From Prolixibacteraceae bacterium (GTDB lineage Bacteria > Bacteroidota > Bacteroidia > Bacteroidales > Prolixibacteraceae), in contig DPRM01000065.1 of assembly GCA_003537645.1 (NCBI GenBank), positions 38,634 through 70,992 of the forward strand: a stretch of DNA of 32,359 nt. Reading direction: 5' to 3'. The translations under genes and the position numbers were made by a program. The first letter of the stretch is position 1. Every line of letters starts with the position of its first letter. Below are positions 1-9,862 of the stretch, in pieces. The notes below the pieces were generated by a model. The model was not told where the DNA came from, searched no databases, and saw only the letters and a list, made by a program, of their open reading frames with translations.

Positions 1-2616
1 GTTGCCGAAAATTATATCAGGAACGAATTGGTCAGACTCGAAGGGGTGGCCGATGTTGAGGTGTCGGGTGCCGAAGAAAATGAAGTACTGATAGAAACCG
101 ATGAATACATGCTCGATGCATTCGGGTTGACGCTCGACGAACTGAATTCACGCATTCAGAGTTTCAATCAAAGTATCTCGGGCGGGTCGATTACCGAAAT
201 GGGGCTGAAATACGTTGTGAAAGGCGTAAGCTTACTGACCGACATCAGCGACTTCGAAAACACTATTGTTGGTTACAAGGCAGTTACAGCCGACGACGCA
301 CTTGCAACGAAAGCGCCGGTTTATTTGCGCGAAGTTGCCAAGATCAGTTTCAGAAATAAAGATCCCGAAAATATTGTTCGTTTAAATGGTCAGCGCTGTC
401 TGGGATTGTCGATTTACAAGGAAACGCGTTCAAATACGGTACAGGCAGTCGAAGATATTTCGAAAACGCTGACCGATATGGGAAAAGCCCTGCCGGGTTA
501 TAATTTTAAAATTATAACCAATCAGGGTATTTTCATCAACAATGCGATTAGCGAAGTTGGAAACACTGCATTAATGGGTATTTTACTTGCTGTAGTTGTA
601 CTCTTTGTTTTTCTCCGTCGTATTGGTGCAACTCTGATTGTAAGTCTGGCCATGCCAATTTCAATTATTGCCACCTTCAACCTGATGTATTTTAACGGGT
701 TAAGCCTGAATATAATGACTTTGGGAGGGCTTGCACTAGGAGCCGGAATGTTGGTTGACAATGCCATTGTTGTAATCGAGAATATTTTCAGGTTGCGGGA
801 TGGTGGCATGTCGGTGAAAGATGCTGCTATTCAGGGGGCTTCGCAGGTAAGCGGGGCGATTATTTCTTCAACCCTAACCACCATTGTAGTTTTTCTTCCC
901 ATTGTGTACCTGCACGGTGCATCGGGCGCACTTTTCCGCGATCAGGCCTGGACTATCACCTTCTCGCTGCTTTCGTCGCTGGTGGTTGCCACGCTCGTTA
1001 TCCCAATGCTGTTCAATTACTTTTACAAGAATAGCGCGAAGCCAAAAGTTCAAAAGTCGGTTAGTATAAAAGGATACGGAAAATTCCTCGGAAATGTAAT
1101 CCGCTACAAATGGGCAATTATACTCTCAACCATTGTATTGCTTGGTTTATCTGTGTTGATATTCCCGTTTATCGGGACCGAATTTATGCCTAAAACCGAA
1201 TCCCGCCAATTCAGTCTTGAGCTGAAAATGCAGGAAGGGACACGACTTGAGCGCACATCAGCAGCTGTTTCAAACCTGGAAGCCATTGTGCGTGAAGCGC
1301 TGGGCGATCACCTGGAAACTGTTTATTGCCAGATTGGCCCGTCAACCGGAATGCTGAATACACAGGATGCACTTTTTCAGGGTGAAAACACTGCATCGAT
1401 GAAGATAATACTGAATCCGGAAAGCAATTACAGTTCTACTTTGGCCATCGAGTCAATTTCGCAGGCATTGGGCGAAATGCCCGATCTCGACATCAAATTT
1501 GTTCAGGACCAAACTGCTTTGGGCGGATTGCTTGGAACCGACGAAGCGCCGCTTGTTATCGAAATTCATGGTGAGGATCTGGATGTTATCGAAGGTTTGT
1601 CGAATGAAGTGAAAGCTGCTGTTCAGGCAATTCCTGAATTGTATAACCTCGAAGCATCGATGGAAGGTGGTTCGCCTGAAGTTGAAATAATGGTCGATAG
1701 GTTACGTGCCGGAATTTTCAACCTAACAGTAGCAAACGTGGTAAGCCAGATACAGAACCAGTTAACAGGGCGTCAATCGGGAACCATTGAAAAAGGTGGT
1801 GAAATGCAGGATATTACCCTTCGTTTGCCGGATAAAGGATTGGCAGATCTGTCGGATATGACCATCAAAAACGGGACACAGGTAATTCGGATCAACGAAA
1901 TTGCTGAAATTCGCGAAGGCCAGTCGCCCAAAGAAATCTTCCGCCGTAACCAAACCCGTATCGGGAAAATTACAGCTTACATGGACAAAGACATTGCGCT
2001 CGACAAAATGGTTGCAAAAGTGAATCAGGCAATTGCCGGAATTCCGCTTCCTGCCGAATACAAAATCAAAATTACAGGTGAAGAGGAAAAGCGTAAAGAG
2101 TCGATGGATGCACTTAGTTTTGCCATGATGTTGTCGGTCATTCTGGTATTCATGGTGTTGGCGTCGCAGTTCGAGTCGCTGTTGCATCCGTTTACCATTT
2201 TGCTTACCATTCCGGTGGCTGTAGTGGGTTCTGTACTTATCTTTTTCCTGATGGGAATGACCCTCAATATCATGGGAATCATCGGTATTATCATGCTGGT
2301 TGGGATTGCTGTAAACAACTCGATATTACTTGTTGACCGTATTTTGCAATTGCAGAAGGAAGGTTTATCGCGCATCGAAGCCATTCAGCAGGCCGGGCAG
2401 CAACGTATCCGCCCAATTTTAATGACTACCGCAACTACCATTCTGGCTTTATTGCCACTCACTTTTGGTTTTGGCGAAAGTACCTCGCTGCGTGCCCCAA
2501 TGGCATTGGCTGTAATTGGCGGACTGGTAACATCAACAATAATGTCGTTGGTAGTAATTCCATGCGTATTCGATGTTTTCGATGGACTAAAAGACAAAGT
2601 CTCGCGCAAACCCTAA
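1..2616 (+). CDS. RND efflux pump inner-membrane subunit (HAE/AcrB-like), 5' truncated
   Basis: The reading frame is open from base 1 (VAENYIRNELVRLEGVADVE), so the gene starts left of the window; the TTG at 28 is not a real start. The 871 visible residues match AcrB-type pumps from the first porter domain onward, so roughly 150 N-terminal residues, including TM1, are missing. The sequence shows the first block of membrane helices (around 540-1030 nt) with the TM4 motif GMLVDNAIVVIEN, where one of the two AcrB aspartates is Asn, as in many RND relatives. A second periplasmic half follows, then a second helix block with the TM10 motif GIAVNNSILLVDR. RND pumps export drugs, detergents or metabolites from membrane and periplasm by proton antiport, together with a periplasmic adaptor and an outer-membrane channel. 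Neither partner is in the window; both are expected upstream. The next gene is a second RND pump on the same strand. Family assignment is firm; substrate is unknown. Confidence 0.93.
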   Translation, partial: VAENYIRNELVRLEGVADVEVSGAEENEVLIETDEYMLDAFGLTLDELNSRIQSFNQSISGGSITEMGLKYVVKGVSLLTDISDFENTIVGYKAVTADDALATKAPVYLREVAKISFRNKDPENIVRLNGQRCLGLSIYKETRSNTVQAVEDISKTLTDMGKALPGYNFKIITNQGIFINNAISEVGNTALMGILLAVVVLFVFLRRIGATLIVSLAMPISIIATFNLMYFNGLSLNIMTLGGLALGAGMLVDNAIVVIENIFRLRDGGMSVKDAAIQGASQVSGAIISSTLTTIVVFLPIVYLHGASGALFRDQAWTITFSLLSSLVVATLVIPMLFNYFYKNSAKPKVQKSVSIKGYGKFLGNVIRYKWAIILSTIVLLGLSVLIFPFIGTEFMPKTESRQFSLELKMQEGTRLERTSAAVSNLEAIVREALGDHLETVYCQIGPSTGMLNTQDALFQGENTASMKIILNPESNYSSTLAIESISQALGEMPDLDIKFVQDQTALGGLLGTDEAPLVIEIHGEDLDVIEGLSNEVKAAVQAIPELYNLEASMEGGSPEVEIMVDRLRAGIFNLTVANVVSQIQNQLTGRQSGTIEKGGEMQDITLRLPDKGLADLSDMTIKNGTQVIRINEIAEIREGQSPKEIFRRNQTRIGKITAYMDKDIALDKMVAKVNQAIAGIPLPAEYKIKITGEEEKRKESMDALSFAMMLSVILVFMVLASQFESLLHPFTILLTIPVAVVGSVLIFFLMGMTLNIMGIIGIIMLVGIAVNNSILLVDRILQLQKEGLSRIEAIQQAGQQRIRPILMTTATTILALLPLTFGFGESTSLRAPMALAVIGGLVTSTIMSLVVIPCVFDVFDGLKDKVSRKP

Positions 2617-2650
2617 AGGCCATGCTTACAAAGTAGTGCAATAATTTCAA

Positions 2651-2686
2651 GAAAGGCTATGCCCAGGCTTTCCCCCTTTTGGGGAA
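2651..2686 (+). repeat. Two overlapping hairpins, REP-like, between the RND genes
   Basis: GAAAGGCT (2651-2658) can pair with AGGCTTTC (2665-2672) with one G-G mismatch. TTCCCC (2670-2675) can pair with GGGGAA (2681-2686). The two stems share bases 2670-2672, so they exclude each other. G-rich sequence continues to about 2698. There is no U-tract, so this is not a standard terminator. It may be a degenerate intergenic repeat or a leader structure; the sequence alone cannot decide. Confidence 0.35.
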
Positions 2687-2714
2687 CGGGAAGGGGCCAC
2701 AAATATTTATACTT

Positions 2715-5700
2715 ATGAAATTCATCATACATCGAAAAGTACTGATAAGCATGTTGTTTCTGGGACTAACCGTTTTGGGTTACATCTCCTACAAACAATT
2801 GCCGGTTGAATTGTTGCCCAATGCCGAGCTTCCATTCCTTTTTGTTCAGGCAAATGCTACCACAGAAATGGCTCCTGAATACATGGAAAATCATGTGGTT
2901 GTTCCACTCGAAGGAGCCATCGGAACGCTCGAAGGCATTGAGTCAATCGAGTCGAATGTTAATTCGCGGCAAAGTTCAATTGTGGTGTACTACCAGAAAA
3001 ACGTCAATTTTAAATATGCTTACCTGAAACTTCAGGAAAAGATCAATGAAATGCAGTCGTCGATGCCCGAAAATGTACGGGTGAATGTTGCCAAAGTCGA
3101 TCTGCAGCAGCTCAATAGCCAGTTTATGGAGTTGCAGGCGCGGGGCGAGGGAGGTATCGATCGTGTGCGCACAATTGTTGATCAGGATATTAAGCCTGAT
3201 CTTGAAAATATTGACGGAATTGCGGCAGTAAATGTGTATGGCGGAAAACAAAAGTCGATTGAAATTATTCTGGATACCAAAGCCTGTGAAGCTTATAATA
3301 TTACCACCGGAAAAGTGCGGTCGGTGCTTTCGCAAAATACCGGTTCGCGAACTTATGTGGGTAACCTGAAGGAAAAAACGGTTCAGTATTTTGTACATGT
3401 TACGGCTGAATACACCCAGGTTGAGGACATTGAAAACCTGGTTGTTGCCAATGGCCCGATTCTTTTGAAAGACGTGGCCGAAGTCCGTTTTGGCGTGAAG
3501 GAGGAAACTTCTTTCAGCCGCGTAAATGGGAAAGATGCCGTTACAATATTGCTGGTGAACGATTCGCAGGCCAACATGATTGAACTCTCGCAGGCTACCC
3601 GTAAAGTAGTTAAGGCGCTGAACGAGAAAATGGCAACCAAGGAAATTGAGATTGCCGAAATAAGCAATTCGGCCGATCAGATGGAAACCAACATCGACCA
3701 GATCATGAATCTTGCCCTTGTTGGTGGAATAATGGCCATTTTTGTGCTGTGGATTTTCCTTAAAAACATACGCATTGTTTCGTTTATTGCCCTGGCTATC
3801 CCGATCTCCATTTTCACATCCATGAACCTTTTTTATGCTTTTGGGATCACAATCAACAGCTTAACATTGGTAGGAATGGCACTGGCCATCGGGATGCTCC
3901 TCGATAACAGCGTGGTGGTACTCGAAAATATATACCGGCTTGCGGGTCAGGGCCATCCCCCGCTGCAAGCGGTTGTTCAGGGAACCACAGAAGTTTGGCG
4001 TTCAATTCTGGCAGCAACACTCACCACTGTCGCAGTATTCCTGCCGTTTATTTTTGCCGAAAATTTCATGGTTGTAATGTTGATTTCCAACGTGGGAATT
4101 TCAATAATTTCGACCCTTGTAGTTTCGCTGGCCGTTGCCCTTTTGCTTGTTCCTATGGCAACTTATGCTCTTTTGCGGCGTCAGGTAGCCAAAAATATCT
4201 TCTACGAGAAGGTGTCAACCAATTCGCGGATGGTACAGATTTACCTTGTTATCCTGAAATCGTGTATGCGCAATCCGGCCGGAACCATCATCGGAGGTAT
4301 TATTCTGTTTTTTCTGGCTGTTTTTATCAGTTTGGCTGTTAGCGTAAACTCACTTCAGGAGGTTGAAAACAAGGAAATACGTTTGTACGTTACCATGCCA
4401 TCGGGCTCATCGCTCGAAACCACCGACAATACCGTTCAGGAAGTTGAAAAGAAACTGGAAGATATTGCCGAAAAAGAAGATGTAATCAGCAAAATTGAAG
4501 AAGAACAGGCTGTTGTTACCATCAAACTGAAAGATGAATACGAAAAAATCGGCGACCGTACTTTTGCGCAGATCAAAACCGATATAAACGACCGGACAAA
4601 AGATATAAAAGCATCGTCGATCTCGTTTACCCAAACGCAAAGTTCACGCAGTTTCCAGGGAGGAAACCGCAATATGATGGCCGGTTTCCAGCGGATGATG
4701 GGTATTGGAACCGACGAAGAAAAAATTGTACTCAAAGGTCAGGATTTTAAACAATTGCAGGCAGTTGGCGAGGACTTGAAATATTTTATCGATCAGCTTG
4801 AATCGATCAATTCGGTGAACCTGAACATTTCGGACAACCGCCCCGAAGTGCACTTGTATTTTAATCCGCTGCTGATGACCGAATACAACATTACCCTCAA
4901 TAATGTTCTGTCAGAAATTAATTCGTTTTCGAAAGAAATAGCTACCAATATTCAGTACAAACAGGGTGTTGACGAATACGAAATTATTATTACCCAGAAA
5001 GAACTGGTTGAAGGCGAGGAAGAAAAAGCCGACCGCAATATGGAAGAACTGAAAATGTTGCAGGTAAACGATGCGAATGGCGGAATTCACGATCTTCAGG
5101 ATTTTACAAACATTGTGTATGCCAGCGGATTGGCCGGTATCAACCGTGTTAATCAGGAAAAACAAATTGAGGTGAACTACCGGTTTGTGAGTGAAGCCAG
5201 CAGTTCGAAAGAACTTTTGGCAGCGTACCGTTACGAAATAGATGAATTGGTGGCAGGCTACAACCTTCCTTCGGGCGTGGCGGTTGAAGTGGTTCACGAA
5301 GAAACAGATTATTCGGAGTTTTATGTGCTGATTGGCGCTGCCATTCTCCTGATATTCATGATTATGGCTTCGGTATTCGAATCCTTGTCAATTCCGTTTG
5401 TGCTGCTGTTTTCAATTCCGCTGGCAGCCATTGGTTCGCTCATTGCATTGATAATTACAAACAATAGTTTGCTCAATGCCAATACGTTAACCGGATTCCT
5501 GATTTTGCTCGGGGTAGTGGTAAACAACGGAATTATCCTGATTGATTATACCAATATCCTTCGGAAACGCGGTTTCAGGCGTAACCGTGCACTTATGACC
5601 GCCGGGCTGTCGCGCGTTCGCCCAATCCTGATAACAGCCATTACAACTGTGGTCGGAATGATGCCTTTGGCGATGGGCGATGCCGAATATGTGAGCGCTA

Positions 5701-7427
5701 TCGGGGCTCCATTCGCAATCGTGGTGATTGGTGGTTTGATACTTAGTACAATACTTACACTGGTATTTATCCCGACTTTTTACTCGGGGCTCGAAAATGC
5801 CATCGAATGGTTCAAGGAACAAACGCTTCAGGTCAAAATATTCCAACTTGTATTGTTGATAGGTTTAATGGTGATTACTTTCCTTTATGTCGAATCCGGA
5901 TTGTGGCAAATGATCGACATTTTGCTGATCGTGATTCTGGTTCCCGGATCGACCTGGTTTGTGCTCAACAGTTTAAGAAAAGCACGCACCAAATTAATTG
6001 GGGAACAAGATTCTATCGGTATCCGCATTCAGAATCTGGTTAAAATATACGACCGCGAAAGTCGTTTCGCGCGTGAGTGGGAAGCCGGTAAAAAGATTCG
6101 CCGCAGAGCCGGGCTCGAAAAAGAGTGCCGCACTTTGCACGAGTTTGATTACCTGATTTGGCAATTACCGTTACTCGGATTTCTGATCTATTTCAGCTTC
6201 ATTTATCTCGATTCAGCATTTTGGTCCTTGCTGCTTTCAGTTGCCATTGCCAATTTCGCTTTAAGTATTTGGAAACCGTTTGGTTTTTTCCTGAATTTCA
6301 GGTCTGAAAAAACAGGAAAGAAACTTCCGCAAAAGATATATAAATGGGTGCAAACTTTCCTTTTCTGGATTTTGCCTGTCGTTGAAGTTGCGTTGGTGTG
6401 GAAAATTACCGGAACAATCGGGTTTGTGGTTGTATTTGGCGTGTTGTGGTACCTCGCTTTGGTGATTTCGGTAACCGCAAAAAAACTGTATCAGGAAAAA
6501 GTAAATATCGATCGTATTACCGGACGTTTCGGGACTTTACGCCGCGGAACGTTGCGCCTGGTGAAACAAATACCTGTGCTTGGCAAGCAACATCAGCCAT
6601 TCAAAGCGCTCAACGGAGTTTCGCTTGATATTGGAACCGGTATGTTTGGGTTGCTTGGGCCAAATGGCGCCGGAAAATCGACCATGATGCGTACCATTTG
6701 TGGTATTCTGGAGCAGAGCTACGGAAAAATATGGATCAATGGCATTGACACCCAGGAAAAGCGCGAAGAATTACAAGGTTTGATCGGATACCTGCCACAG
6801 GAATTCGGCACTTACGAAAATATGCCGGCACAGGATTTTCTCGATTATCAGGCAATTCTGAAAGGGCTTTCGGATAAACAGGAGCGCGAACAACGCATTG
6901 AATATGTGCTGAAAGCTGTTCACATGTGGGAGAAACGCGCCGATAAAATCGGTTCATATTCCGGAGGTATGAAACAGCGCATTGGGATTGCACAAATTCT
7001 GTTGCATTTGCCTAAAATACTGGTGGTTGACGAACCTACAGCCGGTCTCGATCCACGCGAGCGTATTCGTTTCCGTAATCTGCTGGTTGAATTAAGCCGC
7101 GAGCGTATCGTAATTTTCTCGACTCACATTATCGAGGATATTTCGAGCTCTTGTAACCAGGTTGCGGTAATTAACCGCGGACGTGTAAAATATCACGGAA
7201 CTCCAATGGACATGGTTCATCTGGCCAAAGACATGGTTTGGCAGTTCGATCTTCCGGTTGCCGAATTCGACAAAATGGAAAATAAACAGCTGGTAACCCA
7301 CCACATGCGTCAGGGCGATCAGATTCGGGTGCGTTTCCTCTCGAAACAAAAACCTGCCGAAAACGCGGTGCCGGCCAATCCTATTTTGGAAGATGCTTAT
7401 TTGTGCCTGATCAAAGATTTGAAATAA
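2715..7427 (+). CDS. RND efflux pump fused to a C-terminal ABC-transporter ATPase
   Basis: I chose the ATG at 2715 (MKFIIHRKVLISM) because TM1 follows at once, as in other RND pumps; the TTG at 2679 lies in the hairpin region. The protein has 1570 residues. Residues 1 to about 1035 are a complete RND pump: TM1 at about 9-28, the TM4 motif GMLLDNSVVVLEN, two porter halves, and TM10 with VVVNNGIILIDY. Residues about 1038-1255 hold about six more hydrophobic helices with a charged loop in the middle. Residues about 1290-1510 are an ABC ATPase: Walker A GPNGAGKST at 1315-1323, signature SGGMKQR from 1416, Walker B ending in D1439-E1440, and H-loop His1471. All key residues are intact, and no stop or frame change lies between the parts. 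A separate ABC-2 permease starts 14 nt downstream, so the ATPase probably energises that permease. Using both proton gradient and ATP in one export machine is my inference. Confidence 0.9.
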   Translation: MKFIIHRKVLISMLFLGLTVLGYISYKQLPVELLPNAELPFLFVQANATTEMAPEYMENHVVVPLEGAIGTLEGIESIESNVNSRQSSIVVYYQKNVNFKYAYLKLQEKINEMQSSMPENVRVNVAKVDLQQLNSQFMELQARGEGGIDRVRTIVDQDIKPDLENIDGIAAVNVYGGKQKSIEIILDTKACEAYNITTGKVRSVLSQNTGSRTYVGNLKEKTVQYFVHVTAEYTQVEDIENLVVANGPILLKDVAEVRFGVKEETSFSRVNGKDAVTILLVNDSQANMIELSQATRKVVKALNEKMATKEIEIAEISNSADQMETNIDQIMNLALVGGIMAIFVLWIFLKNIRIVSFIALAIPISIFTSMNLFYAFGITINSLTLVGMALAIGMLLDNSVVVLENIYRLAGQGHPPLQAVVQGTTEVWRSILAATLTTVAVFLPFIFAENFMVVMLISNVGISIISTLVVSLAVALLLVPMATYALLRRQVAKNIFYEKVSTNSRMVQIYLVILKSCMRNPAGTIIGGIILFFLAVFISLAVSVNSLQEVENKEIRLYVTMPSGSSLETTDNTVQEVEKKLEDIAEKEDVISKIEEEQAVVTIKLKDEYEKIGDRTFAQIKTDINDRTKDIKASSISFTQTQSSRSFQGGNRNMMAGFQRMMGIGTDEEKIVLKGQDFKQLQAVGEDLKYFIDQLESINSVNLNISDNRPEVHLYFNPLLMTEYNITLNNVLSEINSFSKEIATNIQYKQGVDEYEIIITQKELVEGEEEKADRNMEELKMLQVNDANGGIHDLQDFTNIVYASGLAGINRVNQEKQIEVNYRFVSEASSSKELLAAYRYEIDELVAGYNLPSGVAVEVVHEETDYSEFYVLIGAAILLIFMIMASVFESLSIPFVLLFSIPLAAIGSLIALIITNNSLLNANTLTGFLILLGVVVNNGIILIDYTNILRKRGFRRNRALMTAGLSRVRPILITAITTVVGMMPLAMGDAEYVSAIGAPFAIVVIGGLILSTILTLVFIPTFYSGLENAIEWFKEQTLQVKIFQLVLLIGLMVITFLYVESGLWQMIDILLIVILVPGSTWFVLNSLRKARTKLIGEQDSIGIRIQNLVKIYDRESRFAREWEAGKKIRRRAGLEKECRTLHEFDYLIWQLPLLGFLIYFSFIYLDSAFWSLLLSVAIANFALSIWKPFGFFLNFRSEKTGKKLPQKIYKWVQTFLFWILPVVEVALVWKITGTIGFVVVFGVLWYLALVISVTAKKLYQEKVNIDRITGRFGTLRRGTLRLVKQIPVLGKQHQPFKALNGVSLDIGTGMFGLLGPNGAGKSTMMRTICGILEQSYGKIWINGIDTQEKREELQGLIGYLPQEFGTYENMPAQDFLDYQAILKGLSDKQEREQRIEYVLKAVHMWEKRADKIGSYSGGMKQRIGIAQILLHLPKILVVDEPTAGLDPRERIRFRNLLVELSRERIVIFSTHIIEDISSSCNQVAVINRGRVKYHGTPMDMVHLAKDMVWQFDLPVAEFDKMENKQLVTHHMRQGDQIRVRFLSKQKPAENAVPANPILEDAYLCLIKDLK

Positions 7428-7441
7428 AATAAAACTATACT

Positions 7442-8167
7442 ATGCAATCATTATCAGCAAAAGAGCTTAAAAACTTCGCCATTCTGTTTCAAAGCATGGT
7501 GAAATACAATATGAAGGTCATCTTCGGAAACCGGTTTGTCTGGTTTGTGCTTGCGGCCATTGCTTTCTACTTTTTTATTGCTGTCACCAGTATTTACGAT
7601 GGCAACCAAATCGACGAAGGTTTTATTTACGGGTTGCAAATCATGCCTGGCTTGTTGCTCATTTTTTACCCGATGACTTTCGGAATTCAGAATGATCTGG
7701 ATGCCGGAATTCTTGAGATTCTTTTTGGAATACCCGATTACCGTTATAAAGTTTGGCTGGTAAGGTTGGTGCTGGTATTTGTGCTGGTTTTTCTGATGAT
7801 GTTCGGTCTCACGGCGATGAGTAATTACCTTTTGGCTCCGGTAGGCATTTTCGAACTAACCTGGCATGTAATGTTTCCAATTTATTTCTTAGGTTCTCTC
7901 GCGTTTTTGTTTTCTACAATTATCAGAAATGGTAACGGAACAGCTGTGGTGATGGTTATTATCGGCGTTTTACTTCTTATTTTGTCTGAAATGCTCGAAC
8001 GCACACTATGGAATATTTTCCTGAATCCGTTTGAAATACCACGCCGCCTTAACGAAATGGTATGGAAGGAAATTGCCATGAAAAACCGCATTTTCCTGGC
8101 CGTTGGCTCACTGCTTTTTGTACTCTACGGATTGTTTAATCTGCAGAAAAGAGAGAAATTTATTTAG
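7442..8167 (+). CDS. ABC-2 type transporter permease
   Basis: This 241-residue protein has about six hydrophobic helices: near residues 30-50, 62-82, 100-122, 133-152, 157-178 and 213-230. That pattern, together with the cytoplasmic N-terminus of about 30 residues, fits ABC-2 family permeases. It starts 14 nt after the stop of the RND-ABC fusion, and no separate ATPase gene is nearby. The likely ATPase partner is therefore the C-terminal domain of that fusion. Substrate cannot be read from the sequence; export of lipids, drugs or polysaccharide is possible for this family. The gene ends 11 nt from the stop codon of the convergent oxidoreductase gene, and I see no terminator hairpin in that gap. 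Confidence 0.8.
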   Translation: MQSLSAKELKNFAILFQSMVKYNMKVIFGNRFVWFVLAAIAFYFFIAVTSIYDGNQIDEGFIYGLQIMPGLLLIFYPMTFGIQNDLDAGILEILFGIPDYRYKVWLVRLVLVFVLVFLMMFGLTAMSNYLLAPVGIFELTWHVMFPIYFLGSLAFLFSTIIRNGNGTAVVMVIIGVLLLILSEMLERTLWNIFLNPFEIPRRLNEMVWKEIAMKNRIFLAVGSLLFVLYGLFNLQKREKFI

Positions 8168-8178
8168 TCAGTGAATTA

Positions 8179-9666
8179 TTAAATCTGCTCCCAGCCATCG
8201 CGGTAGTTGTGCCTTATCCATTCTTCGGCTGATGCCAAAGCCGGAATGGTGTCGTATTTGGTGTCGAATTTCGGATCGCCATTCACCACTTCAAACTTAT
8301 TGGAGGTAATTACCCTGATTTTTTCGGATGAACCGATGTTGGTGAACTGCATGTTTTTGCCGTCCCAAAGCAGTCTTTTCCCTAAATCCTGAAGGCGAAC
8401 AGCCAGAACGCCCATTACCACCATTTCGTTGAGTGGCCCTGAATAGCTGAAGTTTGAACTCGCTTCCACACGGTTGTCTTTACTCTCTTTGGCCGCCCGT
8501 ATCCAGTCTTGTTCGTGCCCGTTGCTGTCGGCATTTTGAATTCGGCGGATGGTTTTTTCAGGAACATTGAAATGAGCCATTTCTGAAGTTGGCAAAAGCG
8601 TTGGATTGGCAGCCGAACTACCACAAATTATTTTGCCTTTAGTGCCATAAAATATCACCCCTCCGCTATTATTACCCATTGGTTCGCCGTCTTTCAGTTC
8701 GCTTGGGCGTTCCGGAAGCATTCCGCCATCGTACCAGGTTATTTTTACTTCGGGCATTCCCACTTTCGGAAGGTTATCGCGACGGGGAAACCAATAGGTG
8801 ACTTTTTCGGCATTGGGAGCCGATTCGTTGTTGATTTGAGTTGAACTGCCTTCAACAGCAGTGGGATATTGCAACATCAACGCCTTAAAAACCGGATCGA
8901 GGATGTGGCAGGCCATGTCGCCCAGCGCTCCGGTGCCGAAATCCCACCAGCCGCGCCAGTTCCAGGGCGTATAAATTTCGTGGTATGGGCGGAATTTGGC
9001 CGGCCCGATAAACAAATCCCAATTCAAGGTTGAAGGAACTTTCATCCTGTCGGTTGGTCGCTCCAATCCCTGCGGCCAGATTGGGCGGTTGGTCCAGGCA
9101 TCCACCGATGTTATTTCGCCGATGGTACCAGCCCAAATCCATTCGCAAATCTGTCTGATTCCTTCTCCTGAATTTCCCTGGTTTCCCATTTGGGTGGCAA
9201 CTCCATATCGTTGAGCCGTTTCGGTAAGTATTCGCGATTCGTAAACCGAATGAGTCAGCGGTTTTTGCAGATAAACATGCTTGCCGGCTTTCATTGCCAT
9301 CAGTGCTGGCAAAGCGTGCGAGTGGTCGGGGGTAGCAATCATCACTGCATCAATATCTTTGCGTTTGTCAAACATTTCCCGGTAATCCTGATGTTTTGAT
9401 GCCAGAGGCCATTTGCGGAAAGCGTTCCGTCCGGCGTATTTCCAATCTACATCGCAAAGAGCAACAATATTTTCGGTATCCATGTTGGTGAGGTTGTTGA
9501 ACCCCATTCCGCCAACACCAATTCCGGCGATATTGAGTTTGTCGCTGGGAGCTTTGTGCCCCAAACCGGCAATAACCTTTGATGGAAGAATGGTGACAGC
9601 AGTTGCTGCCAGAAACGTATTGCCCAGAAAATGCCTGCGGCTGATGTCCGATCGATTGTTTTTCAT
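8179..9666 (-). CDS. Tat-exported Gfo/Idh/MocA-family oxidoreductase (copy 1)
   Basis: This 495-residue protein begins with a twin-arginine signal (SRRHFLG, Arg10-Arg11) followed by a hydrophobic Ala-rich stretch, so it should be exported folded with its cofactor. The Rossmann motif IAGIGVGGMG comes straight after the signal. The conserved lysine motif of the family appears as LQKPLTH rather than the usual EKP. A C-terminal alpha/beta domain follows, with a Trp-rich stretch WNWRGWWDFGTGALGDMACH. Family members use NAD(P) to oxidise or reduce sugars and related polyols, and some exported ones act as glycosidases with tightly bound NAD. The substrate here is unknown. It is a close paralog of the protein encoded at 13257-14756; the two share long blocks such as GKHVYLQKPLTHSVYESR and NEMVVMGVLAVRLQ. 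It is transcribed alone, convergent with the ABC permease. Confidence 0.9.
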   Translation of the reverse strand: MKNNRSDISRRHFLGNTFLAATAVTILPSKVIAGLGHKAPSDKLNIAGIGVGGMGFNNLTNMDTENIVALCDVDWKYAGRNAFRKWPLASKHQDYREMFDKRKDIDAVMIATPDHSHALPALMAMKAGKHVYLQKPLTHSVYESRILTETAQRYGVATQMGNQGNSGEGIRQICEWIWAGTIGEITSVDAWTNRPIWPQGLERPTDRMKVPSTLNWDLFIGPAKFRPYHEIYTPWNWRGWWDFGTGALGDMACHILDPVFKALMLQYPTAVEGSSTQINNESAPNAEKVTYWFPRRDNLPKVGMPEVKITWYDGGMLPERPSELKDGEPMGNNSGGVIFYGTKGKIICGSSAANPTLLPTSEMAHFNVPEKTIRRIQNADSNGHEQDWIRAAKESKDNRVEASSNFSYSGPLNEMVVMGVLAVRLQDLGKRLLWDGKNMQFTNIGSSEKIRVITSNKFEVVNGDPKFDTKYDTIPALASAEEWIRHNYRDGWEQI

Positions 9667-9805
9667 GGTATTTCTATTCCGAAATTAATGATGCTCTAAT
9701 TCCGGTGAAAATAGGTATTCTGGGTTAAATTCAGAAATAAACGCTTCACACATACGATAAATCTTTTGCTATAATATAAATGTTTAGTAAAAATTCAAAA
9801 AGTGA

Positions 9806-9835
9806 TTTCACATAAATTAAAAAGGGTTATATTTA
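9806..9835 (+). promoter_or_regulatory. Predicted Bacteroidetes-type promoter of the TM2 gene
   Basis: TTTC at 9806-9809 and TATATTTA at 9828-9835, 18 nt apart, resemble the -33 (TTTG) and -7 (TAnnTTTG) elements of the Bacteroidetes primary sigma factor. Transcription would start near 9842, about 20 nt before the ATG at 9863. Each box differs from consensus by one base. Confidence 0.45.
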
Positions 9836-9862
9836 TCAATTGAAAACTAATTATAAAACATC

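Noticed and set aside
522..809. Minus-strand open frame inside the first RND gene
   Set aside because: It lies fully opposite a conserved membrane block, its translation has no family pattern, and it is a shadow of the real coding strand.
2679..2714. TTG start 12 codons upstream of the RND-ABC ATG
   Set aside because: It falls in the hairpin region, adds no expected residues, and the ATG at 2715 places TM1 as in other RND pumps.
5807..6043. Overlapping plus-strand frame at the RND-ABC junction, which might hint at a frameshift
   Set aside because: The main frame stays open and hydrophobic across the whole junction, so no shift is needed.
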